The notes beneath the pieces were generated by a model. That model saw only the letters and a program-made list of their open reading frames with translations, was not told the DNA's origin and did not search any database. DNA of 64,000 bases from Chromohalobacter israelensis. Its GTDB lineage: Bacteria; Pseudomonadota; Gammaproteobacteria; Pseudomonadales; Halomonadaceae. Positions 9,674-18,979 of this stretch are shown here, in pieces (position 1 is the stretch's first letter; each line of letters starts with the position of its first letter). A program made the translations under genes and the position numbers. The stretch spans positions 124,001-188,000 of the forward strand of contig JQNW01000001.1 of assembly GCA_000761475.1 (NCBI GenBank), written 5' to 3'.

Positions 9674-11072
9674 GACGCCGCTTGCCGACATGCCCAACGA
9701 GACCTCTCATACTGCTCAATGGCAACGCGCCCTGGGCAAGGTCTCGGAGCGCATCGAGGGGCTCGAATCGCGACGCCCCCACGGCAAGATCGTGCGTGCC
9801 ACCGGCCTAGTGCTCGAAGCTACCGGCCTGCGCCTGCCTCTGGGCAGCGCCTGTCTGGTCGAGCTGGCCCAGCACGGGCATGTCGGCTATGCCGAAGCCG
9901 AAGTCGTGGGCTTCGCCGGCGACCGCCTGTTCCTGATGCCGCTGGGCGACACCCACGGCCTGGTTCCCGGGGCGCGCGTGCTGACGCTGGGCAATAACCG
10001 CCAGGATGCCGCCAGCGCGCGCCGCTTCCCGCTGGGCGACGCACTCCTGGGGCGCGTGCTGGATGGCAACGGCCGCCCGCTGGACGGCAAGGGCGCACTC
10101 GATCACGCGTCCCACGCCCCGCTCTCCACCGCCCCCATCAACCCGCTGGATCGCGCGCCGATCGACAACGTCATCGATGTCGGCATTCGCGCCATCAACG
10201 GCCTGCTGAGCGTCGGGCGCGGCCAGCGCATGGGCCTGTTCGCCGGCTCGGGGGTGGGCAAGAGCGTGTTGCTGGGCATGATGTCGCGCTACACCCAGGC
10301 CGACGTGATCGTGGTCGGCCTGATCGGCGAGCGTGGCCGCGAGGTCAAGGACTTCATCGAAAACATCCTCGGCCCCGAGGGCCGCGAGCGGGCCGTGGTC
10401 GTCGCCGCCCCGGCCGACGTATCCCCCTTGCAGCGCTTGCAGGGGGCCTCCTACGCCACGCGCATCGCCGAAGGATTCCGCGACGAGGGCCGCAACGTCC
10501 TGCTGATCATGGACTCGCTGACGCGCTATGCCATGGCCATGCGTGAAATCGCCCTCGCCGTGGGCGAGCCCCCGGCCACCAAGGGCTATCCGCCGTCGGT
10601 CTTCGCGCGTCTGCCCGGTCTCGTCGAGCGCGCGGGCAACGGCCGGCCCGGCGGCGGTTCGATCACGGCGTTCTATACCGTGCTGACCGAGGGCGACGAC
10701 CAGCAGGACCCGATCGCCGATGCCGCACGGGCGATTCTCGACGGGCACGTCGTCCTGTCGCGCCAGCTGGCCGAAAGCGGGCACTACCCCGCCATCGACA
10801 TCGAGGCGTCGATCAGCCGCGCCATGACAGCCATCGTCGAAGGCGATCACCAGCGCCGCGCACAACGCTTCAAGCAGTTGTTCTCGCGTTATCAACGCAA
10901 CCGCGACTTGATCAGCGTCGGCGCCTATGCCGCCGGCCACGACCCGCAGCTCGACCGCGCCGTCGCGCTGTACCCGCGTCTCGAGGCCTTTCTTCAGCAA
11001 GGGATCGACGAACGCGCCGATGTCGACTCGACGCTCGACGCCCTGGCCTCGCTGTTTCCGGAGACGCGCTGA
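9666..11072 (+). CDS. fliI: Flagellum-specific export ATPase FliI
   Basis: This 468-residue ATPase energises and unloads substrates for flagellar type III export. Walker A is [11 protein letters not shown], Walker B is [15 protein letters not shown], and the conserved [15 protein letters not shown] and [14 protein letters not shown] are intact. ATG 9666 (MTETPLADM) is chosen over an in-frame start at 9585 because it gives the family N terminus and the same 8-base overlap with the upstream gene seen at the two preceding junctions. Confidence 0.96.
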   Translation: MTETPLADMPNETSHTAQWQRALGKVSERIEGLESRRPHGKIVRATGLVLEATGLRLPLGSACLVELAQHGHVGYAEAEVVGFAGDRLFLMPLGDTHGLVPGARVLTLGNNRQDAASARRFPLGDALLGRVLDGNGRPLDGKGALDHASHAPLSTAPINPLDRAPIDNVIDVGIRAINGLLSVGRGQRMGLFAGSGVGKSVLLGMMSRYTQADVIVVGLIGERGREVKDFIENILGPEGRERAVVVAAPADVSPLQRLQGASYATRIAEGFRDEGRNVLLIMDSLTRYAMAMREIALAVGEPPATKGYPPSVFARLPGLVERAGNGRPGGGSITAFYTVLTEGDDQQDPIADAARAILDGHVVLSRQLAESGHYPAIDIEASISRAMTAIVEGDHQRRAQRFKQLFSRYQRNRDLISVGAYAAGHDPQLDRAVALYPRLEAFLQQGIDERADVDSTLDALASLFPETR

Positions 11073-11106
11073 TGCCATTCACCCTGCATTGCGGTAAGGA
11101 GGTCTC

Positions 11107-11604
11107 ATGAACGCACGCTCCCCGCTGACCACACTCAAGGATCTTGCGCAGGATACCTGCGACCAGGCCGCGCAATCGCTGGGGCATTCACGGCGCAAGC
11201 TGCAGGAAGCCCAGCAGCGCCTGGATCAGTTGCTGACCTATCGGCACGAATATCGCCAGCGCCTGGAAAACAGCATGCAGCAGGGCATCGAGCCTGCCAA
11301 CTGGCACAACTATCAACAGTTTCTGGCCTCGCTCGACCAGGCGATCGCCGGTCAGCGCCAGGCCGTCAACGATCAGCAGCGCCACCTCGACCGCCAACAG
11401 CAGGCATGGCAGGGTGAGCGTCGCAAGCTCAACACCTACGACACGCTGATCACGCGCCGTGACAACGCCGAGCAACAACGTGCGGCGCGGCGCGAGCAGC
11501 AACTCTTCGACGAAATGTCGGCGCGCATGACACGCCGCCAAGCGAACGACCGTGGCCTCGATGTCACAACGACCGATTCGTCCGCTTCCACTACCCGCTT
11601 TTGA
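11107..11604 (+). CDS. fliJ: Flagellar export chaperone FliJ
   Basis: This 165-residue protein is predicted to be an almost uninterrupted pair of helices in antiparallel coiled coil, as in FliJ, the central stalk of the FliI hexamer. The pattern QSLGHSRRKLQEAQQRLDQL, the Tyr-rich YRHEYRQRLEN and a C-terminal REQQLFDEMSARM are typical. It follows fliI after 34 bases with AAGGAGGTCTC before the ATG, a strong ribosome-binding site. The last 25 residues (Thr/Ser/Asp-rich) are variable in the family. Confidence 0.9.
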   Translation: MNARSPLTTLKDLAQDTCDQAAQSLGHSRRKLQEAQQRLDQLLTYRHEYRQRLENSMQQGIEPANWHNYQQFLASLDQAIAGQRQAVNDQQRHLDRQQQAWQGERRKLNTYDTLITRRDNAEQQRAARREQQLFDEMSARMTRRQANDRGLDVTTTDSSASTTRF

Positions 11605-11616
11605 CGAGGCATGCAC

Positions 11617-12987
11617 ATGGATATTGCCCTGCTCAACACCCTTCAAGGCGGTAACCAAGCCTCCGCCACCACGCCCGGCAGCGCGGGAAGTCAGCGCGGC
11701 GGCAAGAGCGCCGACGACAACGCCTCGCCATTTGCCAGTCTGCTCGGCAAGGCCCGTGGTGCCGGCGATGCCAGTCAAGAAGGCGCTGTGCGCGAACTGG
11801 CCGGGAGCGCCTCCAAGAAGGATGGCAGCGACCTGCTGGCGACGGTGAACGCCCTCTTGCAAAGCGACGACGGCGCCAAGCTGCTCGACGAGTGGCTGGC
11901 CAGCGGCGACGCGGGCGAGCTCGATGCACTTGTCGAACGGCTGGCCTCACAGAGCGAAGCGCTCGGTGATGCCCTGCCGGATAGCGACGCACTCGACAAT
12001 GAGGCGCTTGCCGCCCTGCTCGTCTCGCAGCTCTCCTCGTCGAGTGCCCAGAACACGGCCAGTGTCACCTCCTCTGCCACGCAACAGCCGACCAGCACCA
12101 CTCAGAGTGCGCTGTCATTGAGCGACATCCAGCAACGCATGCTGCTCATCCAGCAAGCGGGCCAGGGAGGCAACGGCGACGCCTCATCCCGTCAGGATCT
12201 CATGGCGCGTCTTGCCAATGCCGCCTCCGGTGACAGTCAGGCCAGCCAATCCCTGACCCAGTGGCTGCAAGGCGCCCAGGGGCAAGCCAACCAGTCGGCC
12301 TCTCAGCTGCAGGGCAGCAATCAGCTCACGCCCTCGGCCGTCTTCGGTGCCAACCTGGTGCAACAGGCGCAGTCCGCCGCCAATGCACAGCGTGGTGACC
12401 TGCTCGCCACCCAGGGGGGCGATCGGAGCAGCCCCGACAACGCCTTGCTGACCGGACTGGGGAACGCCAACTCGCCTTCCGGCATGACGGGCAGCGCCGC
12501 CAACGCCGCGGGCAATGCGGCAAGCGCCACCCCGACCGCCACCTTGACGCCACAGGTCGGCATGAACGAATGGGGGCAAGCGCTGGGTCAGCAGGTCGTG
12601 CGCATGGCACAACGCGGCGACCAGCAGGTCGAGCTGCGCCTCCACCCGGCCGAACTCGGGCCGATGAGCGTCTCGCTCAAGATGGGCGACCAGCAGCAGG
12701 CGAACCTCCAGTTCTTCTCTGCCCACGGGGCCGTGCGTCATGCCCTGGAAGCGGCCATCCCGCAATTGCGCGAGGCCCTGGCCGACAGCGGCATCGCCCT
12801 GGGTGAAACCTCGGTCGGCGAGCAGGACCAATTTCAGCAGCAGTCCGATGGACAGCCGGGCCAGCCCTCACGCGAGGGCACACCCGGCCAGGCACTGGCA
12901 GGCAATGACACCGGCGCCGAGATGCCCAGCCTGACCGAGACATCGCTGCATTACGTCACTTCCTCGGGCATCAACCTTTATGCCTGA
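11617..12987 (+). CDS. fliK: Flagellar hook-length control protein FliK
   Basis: This 456-residue secreted ruler sets hook length and switches export specificity. The N-terminal two thirds is low-complexity, rich in Gln, Ser, Ala, Asn and Asp. The conserved C-terminal domain contains the signature VELRLHPAELGPMSVSLKM and the export-switch segment near FFSAHGAVRHALEAAIPQLR. ATG 11617 is preferred to ATG 11611 because GACGAGG stands at better spacing from it. It is followed by a 146-base gap before fliL, so fliK may end the first transcription unit. Confidence 0.92.
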   Translation: MDIALLNTLQGGNQASATTPGSAGSQRGGKSADDNASPFASLLGKARGAGDASQEGAVRELAGSASKKDGSDLLATVNALLQSDDGAKLLDEWLASGDAGELDALVERLASQSEALGDALPDSDALDNEALAALLVSQLSSSSAQNTASVTSSATQQPTSTTQSALSLSDIQQRMLLIQQAGQGGNGDASSRQDLMARLANAASGDSQASQSLTQWLQGAQGQANQSASQLQGSNQLTPSAVFGANLVQQAQSAANAQRGDLLATQGGDRSSPDNALLTGLGNANSPSGMTGSAANAAGNAASATPTATLTPQVGMNEWGQALGQQVVRMAQRGDQQVELRLHPAELGPMSVSLKMGDQQQANLQFFSAHGAVRHALEAAIPQLREALADSGIALGETSVGEQDQFQQQSDGQPGQPSREGTPGQALAGNDTGAEMPSLTETSLHYVTSSGINLYA

Positions 12988-13003
12988 GCGTGTCTGCCGA
13001 TAA
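12977..13003 (+). promoter_or_regulatory. Weak sigma-28-like promoter before fliL
   Basis: A perfect GCCGATAA -10 box (12996-13003) is preceded at the correct distance by TTTATGCC (12977-12984), a poor match to the TAAAGTTT -35 consensus. It overlaps the end of fliK and lies about 130 bases upstream of fliL. It could add a late promoter to fliLMNOPQR, but the weak -35 makes this doubtful. Confidence 0.25.
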
Positions 13004-13133
13004 CCCGATGAGAGGCGTCCGCCAGCGGGCGCTTCGACAAAGCCCGAAGTGGCGTGCGTGAAGCTTCCTATTCGAGCAATCGAATGGCGGCCAACATCGC
13101 CATACTCGGTCCCACTCATTTACGTCGAAGCGA

Positions 13134-13631
13134 ATGACAGAAACGATGGCCAAGTCTCAATCGGCAACTGACAAGCGCAGCAAGTCCCTCTGGTTACTGG
13201 GGCTTCTCATCGTATTGTTCTCGGTGGGTAGCTCCATCGGGGTCTACCTCTTCATGGACTCGCGCCAGCAAGCGTCGGCAAATGAAGAAACCACCGAACC
13301 CGAAGAGGCGCCCGCGCCCATTTTCGTCCAGATCGAGCCGTTCACGATCAATCTGCAAAGCGACGAATACAGCGACCGACTGCTGTATGTCGGCCTGTCG
13401 CTGAAAGTCGGCGACGAAACAACCCGGGCCTTTCTCGAGGAATACATGCCGGAGATCCGCAGTCGTTTGCTGATGCTGCTTTCCGGCCAGCAGGCCGACA
13501 CGCTCATCAAGCCCGAGGGCAAGCAGCGCCTCGCCAACCAGATACTGGCGATGTTCGATGAACCGCTGACCGAGCCGCAGCCGTCCCTGGACGTCACCGG
13601 CGTGCTATTCTCCGAATTCATTGTGCAATAA
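13134..13631 (+). CDS. fliL: Flagellar basal body-associated protein FliL
   Basis: This 165-residue single-pass inner-membrane protein has its helix near residues 20-40 (WLLGLLIVLFSVGSSIGVYL) and a periplasmic domain of the stomatin-like FliL fold (VQIEPFTINLQ, LYVGLSLKV, and VLFSEFIVQ at the C terminus). FliL surrounds the stator and strengthens torque. A second possible start is ATG 13146 (MAKSQSA); the ribosome-binding site is weak for both. It lies 6 bases upstream of fliM. Confidence 0.92.
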   Translation: MTETMAKSQSATDKRSKSLWLLGLLIVLFSVGSSIGVYLFMDSRQQASANEETTEPEEAPAPIFVQIEPFTINLQSDEYSDRLLYVGLSLKVGDETTRAFLEEYMPEIRSRLLMLLSGQQADTLIKPEGKQRLANQILAMFDEPLTEPQPSLDVTGVLFSEFIVQ

Positions 13632-13637
13632 GACGAT

Positions 13638-14654
13638 ATGTCCCAAGACGATCTGCTCTCGCAGGAAGAGATCGACGCCCTTCTCAAGGGCGTCAGCGGT
13701 GACGAGGATAACGCGCAGGACGAACGAGCCTCGCGCGAGGGGAAGGTGCGTCCGTTCGACCCCGCCAAGCAGCATCGCATCATTCGCGAGCGGCTTCATG
13801 CGCTGGACATCATCAACGAACGTTTCGCGCGTCAGTTCCGGGTCGCCCTTTTCAACCTGATGCGGCGCAGTGCCGACATCACGGTGGAAAGCGTCCGCTA
13901 TCAGAGCTATAGCGAGTTTTCGCGGAACCTGCCGGTCCCCACCAATCTCAACTTGATCACCATGAAGCCCCTGCGCGGCTCGGCGCTGGTGGTCTTTCCG
14001 CCGAGCCTGGTGTTCATGGTGGTCGACAACCTGTTCGGCGGTGACGGCCGCTTCCTGACCAAGTCCGAGGGACGCGAGTTCACGCGAACCGAACAGCGCA
14101 TCATCCATCGCATGCTCAAGATGGCGCTGGAAGGCTACAGCGAATCATGGAAGTCGGTCTATCCACTGGAGATCGAGTACACGCGCTCGGAACTGCAGGT
14201 GAAGTTCGCCAACATCACCAACTCGCCGAACGAGATCGTCGTCAACAGTACCTTCCATGTGGAGGTCGGCAATCTCTCGAGCGAGTTCAACATCTGCATT
14301 CCCTACTCGATGATCGAGCCGATTCGCGACATTCTCGCCAGCCCGCTGCACGACACGCATCCCGACGAGGAGCAGCAGTGGGAAGCGCGCATGGCGCATG
14401 AAATCCGCCACTCGTCCGTGGAGTTGACCGCCGACTTCGTCGACATCCCGCTGCGCCTGCGGGATGTGACCCAACTGTCGGTGGGCGACATCATTCCCAT
14501 TGAGCTACCCGAGGCAGTGAATGTCAGTGTCGACGGCATACCCGTGATGACGTGCGATTACGGCAGCCAGAAATCCCAGCGCGCCTTGCGCGTCAGGCAC
14601 CTCATCGAACACGGCTCGAGCCAAGTTGCAGCGAAGGATCCGAAAGATGACTGA
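13638..14654 (+). CDS. fliM: Flagellar motor switch protein FliM
   Basis: This 338-residue C-ring protein has the N-terminal CheY-P-binding peptide LLSQEEIDALL (residues 5-15), the FliG-contacting GG-type motif in VDNLFGGDGRF and the C-terminal SpoA domain. All expected blocks are in order, including RFARQFR near residue 58 and NFSSEFNICIPYSMIEP-like sequence. It overlaps fliN by 8 bases. Confidence 0.97.
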   Translation: MSQDDLLSQEEIDALLKGVSGDEDNAQDERASREGKVRPFDPAKQHRIIRERLHALDIINERFARQFRVALFNLMRRSADITVESVRYQSYSEFSRNLPVPTNLNLITMKPLRGSALVVFPPSLVFMVVDNLFGGDGRFLTKSEGREFTRTEQRIIHRMLKMALEGYSESWKSVYPLEIEYTRSELQVKFANITNSPNEIVVNSTFHVEVGNLSSEFNICIPYSMIEPIRDILASPLHDTHPDEEQQWEARMAHEIRHSSVELTADFVDIPLRLRDVTQLSVGDIIPIELPEAVNVSVDGIPVMTCDYGSQKSQRALRVRHLIEHGSSQVAAKDPKDD

Positions 14655-15174
14655 CCCCCAAAACCCAGACAAGAAAGGCACCGAGGACGAGTGGGCCGAG
14701 GCCATGGCGCAGCAGCAGGCCGAGGAAGGCAACGATGAGACCTCCGACGACGCGGAAGAGGACCTTTGGGCCGCCGCGATGGCCGAGCAGCAGGCCACCG
14801 AGGACGAAGCCAACGCCGAGGCGAGCGATCCCGCGCCGGACAAGTCCCAGGCGCAAAACGCCGATCACGAGGTGTTCAAGCCGCTCGACGAGGGCGCCTC
14901 GTCTACCACGCCCCGCGATCTCGACCTGATCATGGACATCCCGGTCAAGCTCAGCGTGGAGCTGGGCCGGACCAAGATCACCATCAAGCAGCTTCTCGAG
15001 CTCGCCCAGGGGTCCGTGATCGAGCTGGATGGCCTCGCCGGCGAGCCCATGGACATCCTCATCAATGGCTACCTGATCGCGCAAGGGGAAGTCGTGGTCG
15101 TGGATGACAAGTACGGCATCCGCATCACGGAAATCATCACCCCGTCGGAACGCGTCAAAAAGCTGAACAAATGA
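14647..15174 (+). CDS. fliN: Flagellar motor switch protein FliN, long acidic form
   Basis: This 175-residue C-ring protein has a SpoA domain (residues 95-175; LDLIMDIPVKLSVELGR, GEPMDILINGYLIAQGEV and [16 protein letters not shown]). The N-terminal 80 residues are very acidic and carry two copies of a motif that usually appears once: EWAEAMAQQQAEE (about residues 16-28) and LWAAAMAEQQATE (about 40-52), matching the DDLWAEAL segment of E. coli FliN. ATG 14647 gives the usual 8-base overlap with fliM; an in-frame ATG seven codons upstream is rejected. Confidence 0.95.
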   Translation: MTDPQNPDKKGTEDEWAEAMAQQQAEEGNDETSDDAEEDLWAAAMAEQQATEDEANAEASDPAPDKSQAQNADHEVFKPLDEGASSTTPRDLDLIMDIPVKLSVELGRTKITIKQLLELAQGSVIELDGLAGEPMDILINGYLIAQGEVVVVDDKYGIRITEIITPSERVKKLNK

Positions 15175-15662
15175 GTGTCGCCGATAGCGCCCGCGAAGCG
15201 GCCGTATCACTCGACGGTAGCGGCGACACCGTGATGGGCGCCGCCTGGATCGGCAAGACCGCGCTCTCCTTGCTGCTGGTCGTCGCCATCATCGTCTTCT
15301 GCGCATGGCTGCTGCGCCGCCTCACGCCGGGACGCCTGCGGGCGTCCCGTCATGTCAAGGTCGTGGCCAACACCGCCATTGGCCAGCGCGAGCGCGTGAC
15401 CATCGTCGAAATCGAGGGCCGCTGGCTGGTCCTCGGCGTAGGCGGTGGCCAAGTCTCGCTGCTCAAGGACATGCCGGCCGCCGAAGACGATACGGCAGCG
15501 ACGCAACCGTCGCCGGCCCCGCTGACCGGCAGCTTCGCGCAACGCTTTCGCCAGGCGCTGGCCCAGAATATCGGAGGCCGGCCATCCGCCACCGAGGATG
15601 CCGCGTCACGCAGCCAGCGCTCCCGGGACGAAAACGCACCGGACAAGGAAGCCGACCGATGA
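15171..15662 (+). CDS. fliO: Flagellar export gate assembly protein FliO
   Basis: This 163-residue bitopic membrane protein helps FliP assemble. A transmembrane helix lies at residues 27-44 ([19 protein letters not shown]), followed by the conserved motif [20 protein letters not shown] and [13 protein letters not shown]. The tail is Gln/Ser/Ala-rich. Start and stop overlap fliN and fliP by 4 bases (ATGA), indicating coupled translation. Confidence 0.92.
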   Translation: MSVADSAREAAVSLDGSGDTVMGAAWIGKTALSLLLVVAIIVFCAWLLRRLTPGRLRASRHVKVVANTAIGQRERVTIVEIEGRWLVLGVGGGQVSLLKDMPAAEDDTAATQPSPAPLTGSFAQRFRQALAQNIGGRPSATEDAASRSQRSRDENAPDKEADR

Positions 15663-16408
15663 ACGTCGCTGTCATGCTGCGTTGCGGACTCGCCGTATTG
15701 CTGCTGGCCTGGCCGGCCTTCGGGTGGGGGCAGGAAATTTCCGGCATCGTCAGCGAGCCCACCGGCGATGGCGGCCAGCAATGGTCGCTGAGCCTGCAGA
15801 CGCTGCTGTTTCTCAGCTCGCTGGCCTTCCTGCCGGCGCTGCTGCTGGGCATGACCTGCTTTACGCGCATCATCATCGTGCTCAGCCTGTTGCGCACCGC
15901 GATCGGTACCCAATCGACGCCGCCCAATCAGGTGCTCCTCGGCCTGGCGCTCTTCATGACCTTCTTCATCATGTCGCCGGTACTGGATCGCGTGCACGAG
16001 CAGGCCTGGGTGCCCTTCTCCGAGGAGCGGATCAGCCTCGAACAAGCCCTGGAACAGGGCAGTCAGCCGTTCCGGGAGTTCATGTTCGGCCAGACCCGTG
16101 AAACCGATCTGGCGCTCTTCGCGCGCATGGCCGACGCCGATGAAATGCAAGGCCCCGAAGACGTCCCGATGCGTCTGCTGATACCGGCCTTTTTGACCAG
16201 CGAGCTGAAGACGGCATTCCAGATCGGGTTCAGCATCTTCATCCCCTTCTTGATCATCGATCTCGTGGTGGCCAGTGTCCTGATGGCACTGGGGATGATG
16301 ATGGTGCCGCCCGCGACCATCTCGCTGCCCTTCAAGCTGATGCTGTTCGTGCTCGTCGACGGCTGGCAGTTATTGATCGGCTCCCTGGCCGAAAGCTTCT
16401 ACATGTAA
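15659..16408 (+). CDS. fliP: Flagellar export gate protein FliP
   Basis: This 249-residue core subunit of the type III export gate begins with a cleavable signal peptide ([22 protein letters not shown], cut near WG-QEI). FliP helices follow ([59 protein letters not shown]) and the C terminus is [14 protein letters not shown]. The frame is open earlier, but ATG 15659 overlaps the fliO stop (ATGA) and gives the signal peptide. Confidence 0.96.
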   Translation: MNVAVMLRCGLAVLLLAWPAFGWGQEISGIVSEPTGDGGQQWSLSLQTLLFLSSLAFLPALLLGMTCFTRIIIVLSLLRTAIGTQSTPPNQVLLGLALFMTFFIMSPVLDRVHEQAWVPFSEERISLEQALEQGSQPFREFMFGQTRETDLALFARMADADEMQGPEDVPMRLLIPAFLTSELKTAFQIGFSIFIPFLIIDLVVASVLMALGMMMVPPATISLPFKLMLFVLVDGWQLLIGSLAESFYM

Positions 16409-16465
16409 ACGGCGGGCGGCCGTGTGCCGGCCACCTGCACGAGAACGACGCGAGGAGATTCCGCC

Positions 16466-16735
16466 ATGACACCCGAGATGGTCATGGGGTTGGCGTACCA
16501 GGGCATGAAGGTCACCCTGATGCTGGCAGGCCCCCTACTCATGACGGCGCTGTTGATCGGCCTGCTGGTCAGCCTGTTCCAGGCCGCGACCCAGATCAAC
16601 GAGATGACGCTGACGTTCATTCCCAAGATCCTGGGGGTGTTCGGCGCCCTGGTCGTCGCAGGCCCCTGGCTGATCCAGACCATCGTCGACTTCACGCGGG
16701 AGCTGTTCCTCAACCTGCCCTCGATGGTCAGCTGA
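16466..16735 (+). CDS. fliQ: Flagellar export gate protein FliQ
   Basis: This 89-residue protein has two transmembrane helices (residues 16-38 and 52-74) and the family motifs MTPEMVMGLAYQGMKV, FQAATQINEMTLTFIPKI and PWLIQTIVDFTRELF. It packs around FliP in the export gate. Start 16466 is preceded by GAGGAGATT; an in-frame codon 14 residues upstream is rejected. It is 57 bases after fliP and 6 bases before fliR. Confidence 0.95.
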   Translation: MTPEMVMGLAYQGMKVTLMLAGPLLMTALLIGLLVSLFQAATQINEMTLTFIPKILGVFGALVVAGPWLIQTIVDFTRELFLNLPSMVS

Positions 16736-16741
16736 CGCCAC

Positions 16742-17527
16742 ATGGTACAGGTGACGTTCGCGCAGCTGCATGAATGGCTCACGCTGTTCTTCTGGCCGTT
16801 CGTGCGCATCCTGGCGTTCCTGGCGGCATCGCCGATCTGGAATCAGCACGGCGTGCCGCGCCAGGCGTCCGTGCTGCTGGGCGCCCTGATGGCCTTCGCC
16901 ATCGGCCCCGCCCTGCCTCCCACGCCCGATACGCCCATCGTCTCGATCGGCGGCCTGGGCATACTCATCCAGGAGATGCTGATCGGCATTGCGCTGGGCA
17001 TGGTCTTGCGCGTCACCATCGCCGTGGTGCAAGCCGCCGGCGAGTTCATCGGACTGCAGATGGGGCTTGCCTTCGCCACCTTCTTCACGCCGGGCGTCGG
17101 CAACAGCATGGTGCTGTCGCGCATCTTCCAGATGATCACGCTATTGATGTTCCTGGCCCTCAACGGGCACTTGATCGCCCTGGAGATACTCGCCAATTCC
17201 TTCCAGACGCTCCCCGTCGGCGGGCCGAGAGTCGACGGAAGCGCGGGCGAGGTCATTGCTCGCTGGGGCGGCGAGATATTCACCTCCGGCGTGTTGATGG
17301 CCCTGCCTCTGATCGTCTCGTTGTTGATCATCAACCTGACGCTCGGCGTGCTCAACCGCGCCTCGCCGCAGCTGTCGATCTTCTCGATCGGCTTCCCCAT
17401 GACCCTGACCACCGGCGTGGTGCTGCTGATGACGCTCATGCCGGACCTGCTGCGCTTCCTCGAGATCCTGTTCAGCAACAGCTTCAGTACCATGCAGGAG
17501 GTGGTCCAGCGCCTGGGCGGTGGCTAG
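16742..17527 (+). CDS. fliR: Flagellar export gate protein FliR
   Basis: This 261-residue multi-pass membrane protein is the FliR/SctT component. Recognisable blocks are PIWNQHGVPRQASVLLG, LQMGLAFATFFTPGVG and GVLNRASPQLSIFSIGFP. It closes the fliL-R unit and is followed by a bidirectional terminator. flhB, which often follows fliR, is absent here: the strand changes to flgL. Confidence 0.95.
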   Translation: MVQVTFAQLHEWLTLFFWPFVRILAFLAASPIWNQHGVPRQASVLLGALMAFAIGPALPPTPDTPIVSIGGLGILIQEMLIGIALGMVLRVTIAVVQAAGEFIGLQMGLAFATFFTPGVGNSMVLSRIFQMITLLMFLALNGHLIALEILANSFQTLPVGGPRVDGSAGEVIARWGGEIFTSGVLMALPLIVSLLIINLTLGVLNRASPQLSIFSIGFPMTLTTGVVLLMTLMPDLLRFLEILFSNSFSTMQEVVQRLGGG

Positions 17528-17582
17528 AGGGCATGCAATGCACGCATGACCCGCCATTGCCCCCACGCACCGCCTATGAAAG

Positions 17583-17617
17583 AAAACGCCACGTCCCAAG
17601 GGAGTGGCGTTTTCTCT
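17583..17617. terminator. Bidirectional terminator between fliR and flgL
   Basis: AAAACGCCAC (17583-17592) and GTGGCGTTTT (17604-17613) form a perfect 10-bp stem with an 11-base loop. The stem starts with A and ends with T runs, so it serves both strands. It lies between the convergent fliR and flgL. Confidence 0.88.
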
Positions 17618-17668
17618 GCCTGAACGTCGCGGCCCGATTCAAACCCGACGCATTCGGAGATGGCAGGC

Positions 17669-18901
17669 TCAGTTGAGGAACTGGAACAGCGACATCTGCT
17701 GAATGTCGGCGAAGGATTTCTGCGATGCCTGCAGCCCGACCTGGCTCAGCATGTAGTCGGAAATCGCCGTGTTGTAATCCAGATCGACGAGATCGGAGCG
17801 CGTCTGTTCGTAGGCGATTTCGCGGTTGCCGCCAACGTCGTCCAGCGCGTCCAGTTCGTTCATCCGCGCACCCACCGAGGCCCGCGTGGTCAGCACGTTG
17901 TCCAGCGAGGCATCCAGCTTGCGGCTCGCGGTGGACAACGTGTTATCCAGCGCGGCTTGATCGGCATCGGTCTCGACGGGCTGACGCAGGGCATTGATGG
18001 TATCGCCGATGGTCTTGAACAGGCTGGCCTGCTCCTGACTCATGTCGCCTCCCGGCGTGACGGTAAACGAGTCACCGGCCGCCGGCTCGCCCTCCAGCGT
18101 CAACGCCATGCCACCGAACTCGATGGTCTCGCCGTCGGTGTAGGCAACGTTCGTCTGGTCGGCAAACCCCGCCCCGGAGCTTGAAATGTCATAGGTACCA
18201 TCGCCGTTGAAACTGATGTCGAAGGTCTCGCCGTAACCGGCGGCATCGGCATCGCGAACGTCAGGGCCGGAAAAGGTCACATTTCCCGTATTGCCCTCAT
18301 CGGCTTCGGCGATATATTCGCTGCCCGCCGAGAAGCGCATGAATACATCGGTGCCGGTATCGCTGGTCTTCATGAGGCGTTCGGCATCGATCTTCTGCTG
18401 CTTGACGCCCTGATCGCCTTCATACGAGATGGTGTCGACAGCATCGCCCGCATCGGTACGCGAGAAGGCCTTGGCGTTGTCCTGATAGCCGCTGAACAGG
18501 TAAGTACCGTTGCCGTCGGTGGTATTGGCAAGCCCCACCAGCGTCTCGAACGCGCCCTCGAGATCGGACGCCAGCGATTCGCGATCGGCATCGCTCAGAG
18601 TGCCGTTACCGGCCTGCACGACCAGGGACTTGGCCGAGCCGATGGCATCGCTGACACTGTTGAGGACGCTCTCTTCCTGGCTCAACGAATTGCGTGCCGT
18701 CACCCGGCTGCTTTCCTGCTGCGCATTGACTGCCAGCGACTGCGACACGCTCACCGCCCGTGCGGCGGCACGGGGGTCGTCGGACGGGTTCACCACCCGC
18801 TTGCCGGACGCGATCTGCTGGCCGACGTCCATGAAGTTCTGCTGCTGGCGATTCATTGCCGAAACGCCCTGCTCGTACATCGTTACGGTGCTGATACGCA
18901 T
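17669..18901 (-). CDS. flgL: Flagellar hook-associated protein 3 FlgL
   Basis: This 410-residue hook-filament junction protein starts MRISTVTMYEQGVSAMNRQQ and ends with the flagellin-like helix NTAISDYMLSQVGLQASQKSFADIQQ-type sequence, closing in LFQFLN. The central domain is variable, with acidic, Gly-rich beta repeats. It follows flgK and is probably co-transcribed from the promoter upstream of flgK. Confidence 0.94.
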   Translation of the reverse strand: MRISTVTMYEQGVSAMNRQQQNFMDVGQQIASGKRVVNPSDDPRAAARAVSVSQSLAVNAQQESSRVTARNSLSQEESVLNSVSDAIGSAKSLVVQAGNGTLSDADRESLASDLEGAFETLVGLANTTDGNGTYLFSGYQDNAKAFSRTDAGDAVDTISYEGDQGVKQQKIDAERLMKTSDTGTDVFMRFSAGSEYIAEADEGNTGNVTFSGPDVRDADAAGYGETFDISFNGDGTYDISSSGAGFADQTNVAYTDGETIEFGGMALTLEGEPAAGDSFTVTPGGDMSQEQASLFKTIGDTINALRQPVETDADQAALDNTLSTASRKLDASLDNVLTTRASVGARMNELDALDDVGGNREIAYEQTRSDLVDLDYNTAISDYMLSQVGLQASQKSFADIQQMSLFQFLN

Positions 18902-18979
18902 CTTCGCTTACCTCGTCACCACGCTGTGTCACCCAGCGTCGTATTGTCTAAACATCACGGCGTCGCCCGTGCGGCGACA

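Noticed and set aside
15180..15190. GCCGATAG at the start of fliO as a sigma-28 -10
   Set aside because: The -35 position has no similarity to TAAA and the site lies inside coding sequence.
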